From assembly GCF_002217405.1 (NCBI RefSeq), contig NZ_MUHE01000002.1, positions 1 through 60,253 of the forward strand: DNA of 60,253 bases. The letters are read 5' to 3'. Within the stretch, counting starts at the first letter, position 1. Each line of letters opens with the position of its first letter. Source of the stretch: Flavobacterium psychrophilum DSM 3660 = ATCC 49418 (lineage in GTDB: Bacteria; Bacteroidota; Bacteroidia; Flavobacteriales; Flavobacteriaceae). The position numbers were made by a program, and so were the translations under genes. The notes under the pieces were generated by a model. It made no database searches and was not told the origin of the DNA. It was given only the letters and a program-made list of their open reading frames with translations. This document shows positions 46,298 through 53,813 of the stretch, in pieces.

Positions 46298-47062
46298 ATG
46301 TTAGAATCTGAAAAATCCAATACCTCAAATCTAGAACCCAAACAAAAAAATTGGTTTGCCACCTGGTTCGACTCACCTTATTATCACATACTTTACAAAG
46401 ATAGAAATTTACAAGAAGCTCAGGTTTTTATGGATAATTTGACCCACTATTTAAATCTTCCAGAAGGAGCAACTGTTTTAGATTTAGCTTGTGGCAAAGG
46501 GCGTCATGCGATTTATTTAAACCAATTGGGATTTAATGTTTTAGGCGTAGACTTATCACCAAATAGTATTGCAGAAGCGAGTAAAAATAATAATATGCAC
46601 TTAAATTTTAGAGTTCACGATATGCGTGAGCCATTTGAAGAAAAATTTGATGCTATTTTTAATTTATTTACTAGTTTTGGTTATTTTGAAAGTGATGCCG
46701 ATAATTTAAAAACTTTAATTTCTATAAAAGAAAGTTTATCAGAATATGGTTTTGCCGTTATCGATTTTATGAATGTTAATCATGTAATCGAAAATCTTGT
46801 TCCTGAGGAAGTAAAAACGGTTGATGGCATCAATTTTTATATCAAACGTTATCTAAAAGAGGGTTATATTTACAAAGAAATTAATTTTGAAGATAAAGGA
46901 GAAAAACACCATTTTACAGAAAAAGTACAAGCGATAACCTTACAAAATTTTGAACAAATGATGGAAGAAGCTGGTATTTATTTATTAGACATTTTTGGTG
47001 ATTATAAATTGAAAAAATTTCATAAAACCGAAAGCGAACGATTAATAATGATTTTTAAATAA
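46298..47062 (+). CDS. Class I SAM-dependent methyltransferase
   Basis: 254 residues. Motif I is VLDLACGKGRHAIYL, followed by VLGVDLSPNSI. The N-terminal NWFATWFDSPYYHILYKDR is characteristic of a bacterial small-molecule methyltransferase group. No TPR or target-recognition domain. The substrate is unknown. Stands alone before a palindromic repeat. Confidence 0.87.
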   Translation: MLESEKSNTSNLEPKQKNWFATWFDSPYYHILYKDRNLQEAQVFMDNLTHYLNLPEGATVLDLACGKGRHAIYLNQLGFNVLGVDLSPNSIAEASKNNNMHLNFRVHDMREPFEEKFDAIFNLFTSFGYFESDADNLKTLISIKESLSEYGFAVIDFMNVNHVIENLVPEEVKTVDGINFYIKRYLKEGYIYKEINFEDKGEKHHFTEKVQAITLQNFEQMMEEAGIYLLDIFGDYKLKKFHKTESERLIMIFK

Positions 47063-47069
47063 AATAAGG

Positions 47070-47140
47070 ATTATTTGGTTATTCGGGGATTTGGTTATTC
47101 GTAATGAGCAGCCAAATAACCAAATCCACAAATCCACGAA
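47070..47140. repeat. TTTGGTTATTCG word repeat with inverted arms
   Basis: GGATTTGGTTATT (47087-47099) pairs perfectly with AATAACCAAATCC (47115-47127). Further TTTGGTTATTCG and CAAATCCACAAATCC words extend both arms. It fills the gap before the ZIP gene. Confidence 0.55.
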
Positions 47141-47151
47141 CAAACAATTAA

Positions 47152-47820
47152 ATGGAATATCTTTTACCTCTATTATCTGTTTTATTAGGTTTTGCAATTG
47201 CTTTATTTTTCAGACCGAAGAACAAAACCAATCTGAAATTATTATTGGCTTTTAGCGGTTCTTTCTTGTTGGCATTAACTGTGATTCATTTATTACCAGA
47301 AGTTTACGAAAGTAAAAACCATGCTATCGGGATTTATATTATGATTGGAATTTTGTTCCAAATTATACTCGAATTTTTCTCGAAAGGCGCAGAACACGGT
47401 CATGTGCATGGTCATGACAAACTAACACAAATGCCATGGGCACTTTTTATCAGTTTGTGCTTGCATGCTTTGTTAGAAGGATTTCCAGTAGGTCACCACC
47501 ATGATTTAGCCATAGGAATTGCGATTCACCACTTCCCTATTGCTATTATTTTGACCACTTTTTTCTTGAATGCACAGCTCAATAAAGCGACTTTATTTTT
47601 ATTTATGATAACCTTTGCAGTTATGACTCCGTTAGGTACTTTAGTATCTGAAAGTTTCCCTGTTTTAAACAAATATTACACACAAATAACCGCTATTGTT
47701 ATTGGAATATTATTTCATATTTCATCGACTATTATTTTTGAAAGTAGCGAAGGACACAAATTTAATATTGCTAAAATTTCGATGATTATTTTAGGCATTG
47801 GGTTGGCATATTTTATTTAA
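47152..47820 (+). CDS. ZIP-family metal transporter
   Basis: 222 residues with about eight membrane helices. A His-rich loop (GHVHGHD) lies between helices 3 and 4, and helix 4/5 holds HALLEGFPVGHHHD and AIHHFPIAIILT, the metal-binding path of ZIP proteins. It probably imports Zn2+ or another divalent ion. Length is near the short end for ZIP. Confidence 0.9.
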   Translation: MEYLLPLLSVLLGFAIALFFRPKNKTNLKLLLAFSGSFLLALTVIHLLPEVYESKNHAIGIYIMIGILFQIILEFFSKGAEHGHVHGHDKLTQMPWALFISLCLHALLEGFPVGHHHDLAIGIAIHHFPIAIILTTFFLNAQLNKATLFLFMITFAVMTPLGTLVSESFPVLNKYYTQITAIVIGILFHISSTIIFESSEGHKFNIAKISMIILGIGLAYFI

Positions 47821-47868
47821 AATCGAAAGTTTATTTTTACATTTAAAAACTAAAATAAAACAAATAGT

Positions 47869-48249
47869 ATGGGATTATTTTCTGCCTTATTAGGAAACGC
47901 TGGAGCTGTTGATCAAGCTACACTAACAAAAGAATACGCAAAACTTCTTATTGAAGGAGAAGAGATAGAATTGGGATTTAAACTTATAAGAGATACTTTT
48001 ATCTTTACTAACAAACGATTGATTCTAATTGAGAAACAAGGTTTAACAGGAAGTAAAACAGAATATAAATCGATTTCATACAAAAGCATTTCAAGATTTA
48101 GCGTTGAAACTGCTGGTACTTTTGATTTAGATGCCGAATTAAAAATATGGGTTTCAAGTGAAACTATACCAAGTATCAAAAAACAATTCAACAAATCGGT
48201 AAATGTTTATGATGTACAAAATGTACTTGCCTTTCATGTGCTAAAATAA
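47869..48249 (+). CDS. PH-domain protein (bPH_1/DUF1696-type)
   Basis: 126 residues; MGLFSALLGNAGAVDQATL opens it, followed by a bacterial PH domain (KLLIEGEEIELGFKLIRDT, FTNKRLILIEKQGLTGSKTEY, FDLDAELKIWVS). Function unknown. It lies between the ZIP and murQ genes, 48 and 39 bases away. Confidence 0.9.
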   Translation: MGLFSALLGNAGAVDQATLTKEYAKLLIEGEEIELGFKLIRDTFIFTNKRLILIEKQGLTGSKTEYKSISYKSISRFSVETAGTFDLDAELKIWVSSETIPSIKKQFNKSVNVYDVQNVLAFHVLK

Positions 48250-48288
48250 ATTTCAAAACTAACTTGCCAAAGTTTCAATAGCTGAATT

Positions 48289-49098
48289 ATGACTTTCACA
48301 AAAACCACCGAACAATCTTCAAAATACGAACATTTAGAAAAAATGTCGGTTCATGAATTGTTAGCTAATATTAATAATGAAGATAAAACTGTTCCTTTAG
48401 CAGTCGAAAAAGCGTTACCACAAATAGAAAAATTAGTTACTAAAATTGTTGCCCAAATAAATCTTGGCGGTCGGTTATTTTATATTGGAGCAGGAACTTC
48501 GGGAAGATTAGGAATTGTAGATGCGTCGGAATGTCCGCCAACTTTTGGTGTTCCTTTCGATTTAGTAAACGGAATCATAGCTGGTGGAGACAAAGCCATT
48601 CGCAGAGCAGTAGAAAATGCCGAAGACAACACGACACAAGCTTGGATCGATTTATGTGAATTTGATATTAATAAAAATGACGTAGTCATTGGAATTGCAG
48701 CTTCTGGCACCACTCCTTATGTGATTGCTGGATTAGAAAAATGCAACGAAAACAACATTATAACAGGTTGCATTACTTGTAATGAAGAAAGTCCGTTGTC
48801 GCAAACGGCACAATTTCCTATCGAAGTGGTTGTAGGTCCCGAATTTGTAACTGGAAGTTCTCGCATGAAAGCTGGAACGGCTCAGAAACTGGTTTTGAAT
48901 ATGATTTCGACAGCAACCATGATTCAACTAGGGAAAGTAAAAGGCAACAAAATGGTCGATATGCAGTTGAGTAACGACAAACTCGTAGATCGTGGTGTTA
49001 AGATGATTATGAGCGAAATTAAGGTGAGTTACGAAGAAGCTTCGGAGTTATTGAAAAAATATGGAAGTGTAAGAAAAGCCATAGATAATTTTAATTAG
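48289..49098 (+). CDS. murQ: N-acetylmuramic acid 6-phosphate etherase
   Basis: 269 residues. The SIS domain holds IGAGTSGRLGIVDASECPPTFG (Glu81 corresponds to the catalytic Glu) and VGPEFVTGSSRMKAGTAQK. It splits MurNAc-6-phosphate into GlcNAc-6-phosphate and lactate in peptidoglycan recycling. About 30 residues shorter than E. coli MurQ at the C-terminus, as is common in flavobacteria. The GH3 NagZ-like lipoprotein and amidase elsewhere in the window belong to the same process. Confidence 0.95.
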   Translation: MTFTKTTEQSSKYEHLEKMSVHELLANINNEDKTVPLAVEKALPQIEKLVTKIVAQINLGGRLFYIGAGTSGRLGIVDASECPPTFGVPFDLVNGIIAGGDKAIRRAVENAEDNTTQAWIDLCEFDINKNDVVIGIAASGTTPYVIAGLEKCNENNIITGCITCNEESPLSQTAQFPIEVVVGPEFVTGSSRMKAGTAQKLVLNMISTATMIQLGKVKGNKMVDMQLSNDKLVDRGVKMIMSEIKVSYEEASELLKKYGSVRKAIDNFN

Positions 49099-49204
49099 AG
49101 GAGAGAAAACAGATAAAAGACATCATGTTTAAAATTAGAATTATGCGTTTTTTTCTTTATTGATACAATCTCACACTTAAAAAATTAATAAATCAAAACA
49201 TTAT

Positions 49205-49432
49205 ATGTCAACAAATAAAGAAATATTATTTAAAGGAATAAAATACATTGCATGGGCATTACCGTTGTACTTTATAGGGCCATCAATTATTTATAATGCT
49301 TTCGTAAACAAAGGAAATATATGGCATTATTTAGTATTAGCAATTGGAATTATCGCTTCTTTTTTTGCTGTATTTTTAACGTTTAGAGGATTAAAAACAA
49401 TCATGCAAAGTTTATTTGATGGAAACAAATAG
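49205..49432 (+). CDS. DUF6095-family small membrane protein
   Basis: 75 residues with two membrane helices (YIAWALPLYFIGPSIIYNAF and YLVLAIGIIASFFAVFLTF). The pattern matches a flavobacterial family known next to murQ. The decayed DUF1572 gene overlaps its last codons. Confidence 0.75.
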   Translation: MSTNKEILFKGIKYIAWALPLYFIGPSIIYNAFVNKGNIWHYLVLAIGIIASFFAVFLTFRGLKTIMQSLFDGNK

Positions 49433-49566
49433 TCAATATCTTGAAAGTATAAAAAAGCAGTTTTTATACTACAAAACACTGGGCGAAAAAGCAATAGAAC
49501 AATTATATACTATTATACATTAAAACAAAGGTCATACCATTATTGAAGTCATGACAAACATTTAGC
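49419..49566 (+). pseudogene. Decayed DUF1572/DinB-like gene
   Basis: From ATG 49419 the frame reads METNSQYLESIKKQFLYYK, then TLGEKAIEQL, a good match to the start of DUF1572 proteins (DinB fold, about 150-180 residues). It then jumps to YTIIH, a stop at 49521, and in the same frame NKGHTIIEVMTNI and a second stop at 49564. The second block resembles the C-terminal RNEGHTVIEAINR motif of the family. About 80 or more codons between the two blocks are missing. Confidence 0.6.
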
Positions 49567-49588
49567 ACACTAATTAGATAAACTAAAA

Positions 49589-49672
49589 TAGCCCTGATAG
49601 AGGCGATATCCTTTTTGTAGAGCCTTTTCGGCGAAACAAAAAGATAAAGCCGAAAGCAGGATAAAGCTCCTA
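49589..49672 (+). repeat. Dispersed stem-loop element, copy C
   Basis: TAGCCCTGATAGAGGCGATATCC, a hairpin CTTTTTGT/ACAAAAAG with tip GCC-TTTTC-GGC, then GATAAAGCCGAAAGCAGGAT. It lies between the DUF1572 remnant and the lipoprotein gene. The outer TAGCCCTG pairs with CAGGATAAAGCT imperfectly. Confidence 0.65.
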
Positions 49673-49679
49673 AAAAAAC

Positions 49680-50051
49680 ATGAAAAAATTATTTATACTT
49701 CCTTTGCTCTTATTATTAGCTTCTTGTTACAATCAGGAACGAAATTGCAAAGATTTTAAAACTGGAAAATTTACCTTTACGCAAGTGATTGATAAAGTTA
49801 AAAAAACATCGACTTTCCAGCGCACCCAAAACCTACAAATAGAAACTTTTGAAGGAAAAACAGATACCGCAACAGTTCGCTGGGTAAACGATTGCGAATG
49901 TATTTTGCAAAAATTACACCCCAAGAATATGCAAGAAAAAAAGTCGATTTCGATGAGAATAATGACAACAAACAAAAAAACATATACTTTTGAATATTCT
50001 TATGTAGGAGAAGCAAAAAAAGAAATAGGAACTGTAACAAAAACAGATTAA
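49680..50051 (+). CDS. Small lipoprotein of unknown function
   Basis: 123 residues. Lipobox LLASC (Cys16). Mature part has Cys pairs at about residues 23 and in NDCECIL, and is beta-rich. Relatives in flavobacteria are sometimes labelled 'DNA topoisomerase IV', which has no basis in the sequence. The TerC gene follows 40 bases on. Confidence 0.75.
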   Translation: MKKLFILPLLLLLASCYNQERNCKDFKTGKFTFTQVIDKVKKTSTFQRTQNLQIETFEGKTDTATVRWVNDCECILQKLHPKNMQEKKSISMRIMTTNKKTYTFEYSYVGEAKKEIGTVTKTD

Positions 50052-50091
50052 CTACGTATAATTACTTTAAACACTAAATATTTACCCAAAA

Positions 50092-50952
50092 ATGATAGAA
50101 TTATTAACAAACCCTGATGCTTGGATTGCCTTACTAACATTAACTTTTTTAGAAATTATTTTAGGAATAGACAACATTGTATTCCTATCGATAGTTTCTG
50201 GAAAATTAGCTGAAAAAGATCAGCCAAAAGCCCGTAGAATTGGACTTTTGTTAGCTATGGCGTTTAGAATTATATTGCTTTTTGGAATTACTTGGGTATT
50301 GGGATTACAAAAATCGATTTTAGATATCAATTTAAGCTTTTTCTCAGCACATATAACAGGGCAGAGTTTAATTATTTTTGGTGGTGGTTTGTTCTTATTA
50401 TACAAATCGGTATCAGAAATTCACCATAAAATGGAAGGAGAGGAAGAAGAAGGAACAGCAAAATCAGGAAATACATTAGTGGCAGCTATAATTCAAATTG
50501 CGGTATTAAACTTAGTTTTTTCGTTTGATAGTATTCTAACCGCCGTAGGATTAATTAGCATGAAATCTCCAGCTGAAGGCGGATTTGGTTATGACGGAGC
50601 ACTAGCTATTATGATTTTAGCCATTATAATTTCGGTAGTAATTATGATGATTTTTGCAGGCCCTGTAAGCAAATTTGTAAATAACCATCCGACAATTCAG
50701 ATTTTAGGATTATCATTTTTAATATTAATTGGTGTCATGTTATTAGCCGAAGGTTCGCACTTAGCTCATTTCCGTTTTGGCAATGATGTCGAAGTAGGGT
50801 CTATACCAAAAGGTTATTTATACTTTTCTATTTTCTTCTCTTTATTTGTAGAATTTTTAAATTTACGAATGAAAAAAACTAAAAATCCTGTAAAATTACA
50901 TAACAGCACAATAAAAGATAAAGAATTAGAAAATTCGGATATAACAGATTAA
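50092..50952 (+). CDS. TerC-family membrane protein
   Basis: 286 residues with about seven helices. LEIILGIDNIVFLSIVSGKL and NLVFSFDSILTAVGL are the family's repeated acidic motifs (Asp in helices), seen in Mn2+ exporters such as MeeF/Alx as well as in TerC of tellurite resistance. No ter genes are near, so metal export is more likely than tellurite resistance. Confidence 0.9.
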   Translation: MIELLTNPDAWIALLTLTFLEIILGIDNIVFLSIVSGKLAEKDQPKARRIGLLLAMAFRIILLFGITWVLGLQKSILDINLSFFSAHITGQSLIIFGGGLFLLYKSVSEIHHKMEGEEEEGTAKSGNTLVAAIIQIAVLNLVFSFDSILTAVGLISMKSPAEGGFGYDGALAIMILAIIISVVIMMIFAGPVSKFVNNHPTIQILGLSFLILIGVMLLAEGSHLAHFRFGNDVEVGSIPKGYLYFSIFFSLFVEFLNLRMKKTKNPVKLHNSTIKDKELENSDITD

Positions 50953-51007
50953 TTAGTTACCCCTTAAAAACAATTTAATCATTTTAAATTTAACAATTTA
51001 CCTTAAA

Positions 51008-51058
51008 TTATTATGGGGTTATGCTTTTGTAAAATTGACGAAAACAGCCCCATAATAA
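51008..51058 (+). terminator. Hairpin downstream of the TerC-family gene
   Basis: TTATTATGGGG (51008-51018) and CCCCATAATAA (51048-51058) pair perfectly around a 29-base spacer, 55 bases after the stop. No T run follows, so the terminator call is uncertain. Confidence 0.45.
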
Positions 51059-51275
51059 CCAAGCAAAGAGAGCCAATTTAGTAGTATTACACAAGTTTGA
51101 AAACACACAAATAGCAATACCTATAAATATTTAGGGCAATCGTAGTAATAGCGCCAACAATATCACATTTAAAAAGAAACCACGCCTTAGGATTAAACTT
51201 CCTAAAAGGCGTGGCTGGTGATATTAATAGCACACTTTTATCTGGTATCCTCTAAAAATGAGATACAACCAAATA

Positions 51276-51300
51276 AAAGCACAAATAGTGCTTTGTTTTT
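51276..51300 (+). terminator. Terminator-like hairpin in the gap
   Basis: AAAGCAC (51276-51282) pairs with GTGCTTT (51288-51294) around 5 bases, followed by GTTTTT. It would end a plus-strand transcript crossing the stem-loops upstream. Confidence 0.6.
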
Positions 51301-51357
51301 AATTCTTTAATTTTTTAATAAATCTAAAAACTTAAAAAGAGTTTTTTTAGGGAATGG

Positions 51358-53331
51358 CTATTTAATAATCAGCTTTTTAATTACCCATTTAGTATCTTCT
51401 ATAATTTTTACCATATAAATTCCTGAAGCTAAATTTAAGTTCAGCTTGTCATTGTTTTTATAACTTCCTTTATAAACATTTAAACCAGCCATAGAAGAAA
51501 TTTCAATTTTAGCTTCATGAGTTAATCCAGAAATTGTAATAAAATCTTTAGTAGGATTTGGATACATTGCTATTTGCAATTCGTTAAAATCTGGTCTTGA
51601 TAATGTAACAGACCATGGCAAACCTACTTTAGGTCCCCAGATATAATCTGCTAAATCGGGATAATCAATAAAAGGATTTCTATTTAGTTGCCAAGTATAA
51701 ATATAATTATTTCTATTCATTTCAAAATCATCAGATGTATCATTTCTATTCCACTGCAATAATGAAGATAAGTCTCCTATTTGTCCTAAAATTGTATCTA
51801 TAGGATTTCCGTTAATAATATTTAAACCATTATAGCGAACTGCCATATAAAACAATGATCTTGCCACATCTCCTTTCCAAGTGCCTGGATTTCCTATTGG
51901 TCCGTTATAATCGACTCCGTAATTTCGATTATTTCTTGAAGAATTTTCCTGACCATCTACGGCTCTAATATGATGTGCATCTGCGTGTCCCGTAGAAATA
52001 TTATTAGGACCTGGCATTCCGGAAGTATTCCAAACATTTATTCCTTGTGGTGTATTTGAGGTGGCATCTGCAAAACCGCCTCTGGATTGACAATATATGT
52101 GCTCTCGATTCCATTTTCCTACAATACTATTTCCTGTTTGATTATCTATTTTAGACCGAGGTGCTTCATTATAAATTAACCAAACTTGATTGCTGTTTTC
52201 TGGATTTTGGTCTGCAACTTTTAAAATATCATAAATATCTCCATAAACGTGAGCATGAATAACAGATGGGTTTGCAATTATATCCTGCAATCCTTGTTTT
52301 AATGCGGCACCAGATAATCCTTCTATCGACGAATAATATCCTACTGGAGCTGTACTGGCAACTAATCCTCTAGTAGGGTTTGCGGGACTTCCAAATGGTA
52401 AAGTCACAAAATTAATGTCATTTACCCTAATAATTATATTATTATTATACAAGCTATATCCAGTACGCAAAGCACCTACAACAATTTTTATTTCTTCGTC
52501 GCCGTCATTAATTCTGTCATTTAAAATTGGTATTACTGTACTACCAACTGTTTGGCCAATAGGAATTGTTATTGATGTGGTTCCTGAATAATCTGCGGTT
52601 GTAAAAGCACCATTATTTAAAGAAAAATTAATAACCAGATCACTTCCTGTAACTGCATTTGTTGTGCTAAAAGTGACTGTAAGCGATTGCCCTTCTGTTA
52701 TTGTAGATACATTAGTTGTTAATCGTAAATAATTTAATACAATTCCTGAACCGTCATTATTCATTCCTGGAGTTGGTACTTTCAATTCATAAGTCCCATC
52801 ATTTTTTCGTTGAATAGATTGTGTAGCTGGCAAAGAATTTAGGTTTTCATTAATGCAAGTAGTAAGTCCTAAAATTGTCATTAATGCAGTTGGTTTTGTT
52901 GTGGCGGCATTAGAATAGGCTAATGCATCTATCAATCCACTCGCGTGAGCTGTTGTATTTATTGGAAAATCTGTAGCGTCACCTAAATAAAGAGCAGCAA
53001 CATCTGGGCCGTTTTGAATCGTTGTAATTGGCAGAATAAATGCGGGAGTTGGCGAAACTTGAGGGTTTCCAAAATGAATAATTCCATTTACATCTGTCGA
53101 ATATCCATCTAAATCTAGGGCATAATAACTACCCGTTCCAGCATAAGGAGCGCCGCCCGCATTATAAAAAACCAAAACATAACCATCTAATAGAAAATTT
53201 GATGTAACAGATTTTAGCTCTATAAACTCTAAAACATCGGTACTGGGAGTATCTGGATCTAATTCGTTAATCACAACTTGCGAAAATCCTGAATTACAAA
53301 ATAAAAGTAGTAAAAGTAGTTTTTTTATCAT
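51358..53331 (-). CDS. Secreted endonuclease I with lamin-tail and T9SS sorting domains
   Basis: 657 residues. Signal peptide (ending GFSQ), lamin-tail-like domain (about 20-190, VVINELDPDTPSTDVLEFIELK), a Calx-beta-like section (about 205-300), then an EndA/Endonuclease I domain with NREHIYCQS near 409 and DAHHIRAVDG near 452. The last 70 residues (MYPNPTKDFITISG...GIYMVKI) are a type A sorting signal of the type IX system. It probably degrades extracellular DNA for phosphate or nucleosides. Confidence 0.92.
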   Translation of the reverse strand: MIKKLLLLLLFCNSGFSQVVINELDPDTPSTDVLEFIELKSVTSNFLLDGYVLVFYNAGGAPYAGTGSYYALDLDGYSTDVNGIIHFGNPQVSPTPAFILPITTIQNGPDVAALYLGDATDFPINTTAHASGLIDALAYSNAATTKPTALMTILGLTTCINENLNSLPATQSIQRKNDGTYELKVPTPGMNNDGSGIVLNYLRLTTNVSTITEGQSLTVTFSTTNAVTGSDLVINFSLNNGAFTTADYSGTTSITIPIGQTVGSTVIPILNDRINDGDEEIKIVVGALRTGYSLYNNNIIIRVNDINFVTLPFGSPANPTRGLVASTAPVGYYSSIEGLSGAALKQGLQDIIANPSVIHAHVYGDIYDILKVADQNPENSNQVWLIYNEAPRSKIDNQTGNSIVGKWNREHIYCQSRGGFADATSNTPQGINVWNTSGMPGPNNISTGHADAHHIRAVDGQENSSRNNRNYGVDYNGPIGNPGTWKGDVARSLFYMAVRYNGLNIINGNPIDTILGQIGDLSSLLQWNRNDTSDDFEMNRNNYIYTWQLNRNPFIDYPDLADYIWGPKVGLPWSVTLSRPDFNELQIAMYPNPTKDFITISGLTHEAKIEISSMAGLNVYKGSYKNNDKLNLNLASGIYMVKIIEDTKWVIKKLIIK

Positions 53332-53813
53332 TTTATTAGCAGATTATATATGTTATTGAAAAATCAATAAAACATAGGTTAATTAGTTTACTAAAAGACA
53401 AATATTTCGTACATTATTAAATTATTACTACATAATTTAACCCTAAAAAACCCAGTCTTTAGGGTAAAGATACAGCGTTTATTTCGGTTTTACAAGGTGG
53501 TTTCAAACGAGAACTAATTTAGCAGGGTTAGGTGTTAGAAAATTGGTTACTGTTTAGATAAAAATATGCGAAAAAATAAAAAAAAACATGGCTAAAGAGT
53601 GGTAAGGGCTTCAAATTTATTAAAAAATTAAAATTCAAAACACATTCAACAAAAAAACACCAACACAAAACCTTTTATAATACCCGTTAACAAAACCATA
53701 ACTAACTAAAAATGAATAGTTTGTTTTTATTGTAAATTAATTTTAAAATTCAGATTTAAAATTATCTAAAAAAAGTATTATTACACTACATTGCAGTATA
53801 AATTTATATCATA
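53332..53813. other. 482-bp divergent gap with no gene
   Basis: Between two divergent exported-protein genes. The stretch is very A/T-rich. The one clear structure is an inverted repeat TTTAACCCTAAA/TTTAGGGTAAA (53436-53468) that could be a leader hairpin or operator for the nuclease gene. A weak -7-like TAAATTTA lies just before the TTG start at 53814. Nothing else can be supported. Confidence 0.5.

Larger units (their letters stand above)
50953..51357. other. 405-bp convergent gap rich in stem-loops
   Basis: Between the terC-like and endonuclease genes lie an 11-bp hairpin (51008-51058), a nested structure (51160-51224), an imperfect hairpin (51236-51280) and a terminator-like hairpin (51276-51300). 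No ORF of note. A structured RNA is possible and is described as a finding. Confidence 0.55.

Noticed and set aside
49680..50051. Label 'DNA topoisomerase IV' used for similar proteins
   Set aside because: A 123-residue lipoprotein with no topoisomerase motif.
50092..50952. Tellurite resistance operon
   Set aside because: Only a TerC-family protein is present; no other ter gene is near, and the family also includes Mn2+ exporters.
51010..51080. 22-codon ORF within the 51 kb gap
   Set aside because: Starts inside a hairpin arm, has no recognisable feature and is within chance length.
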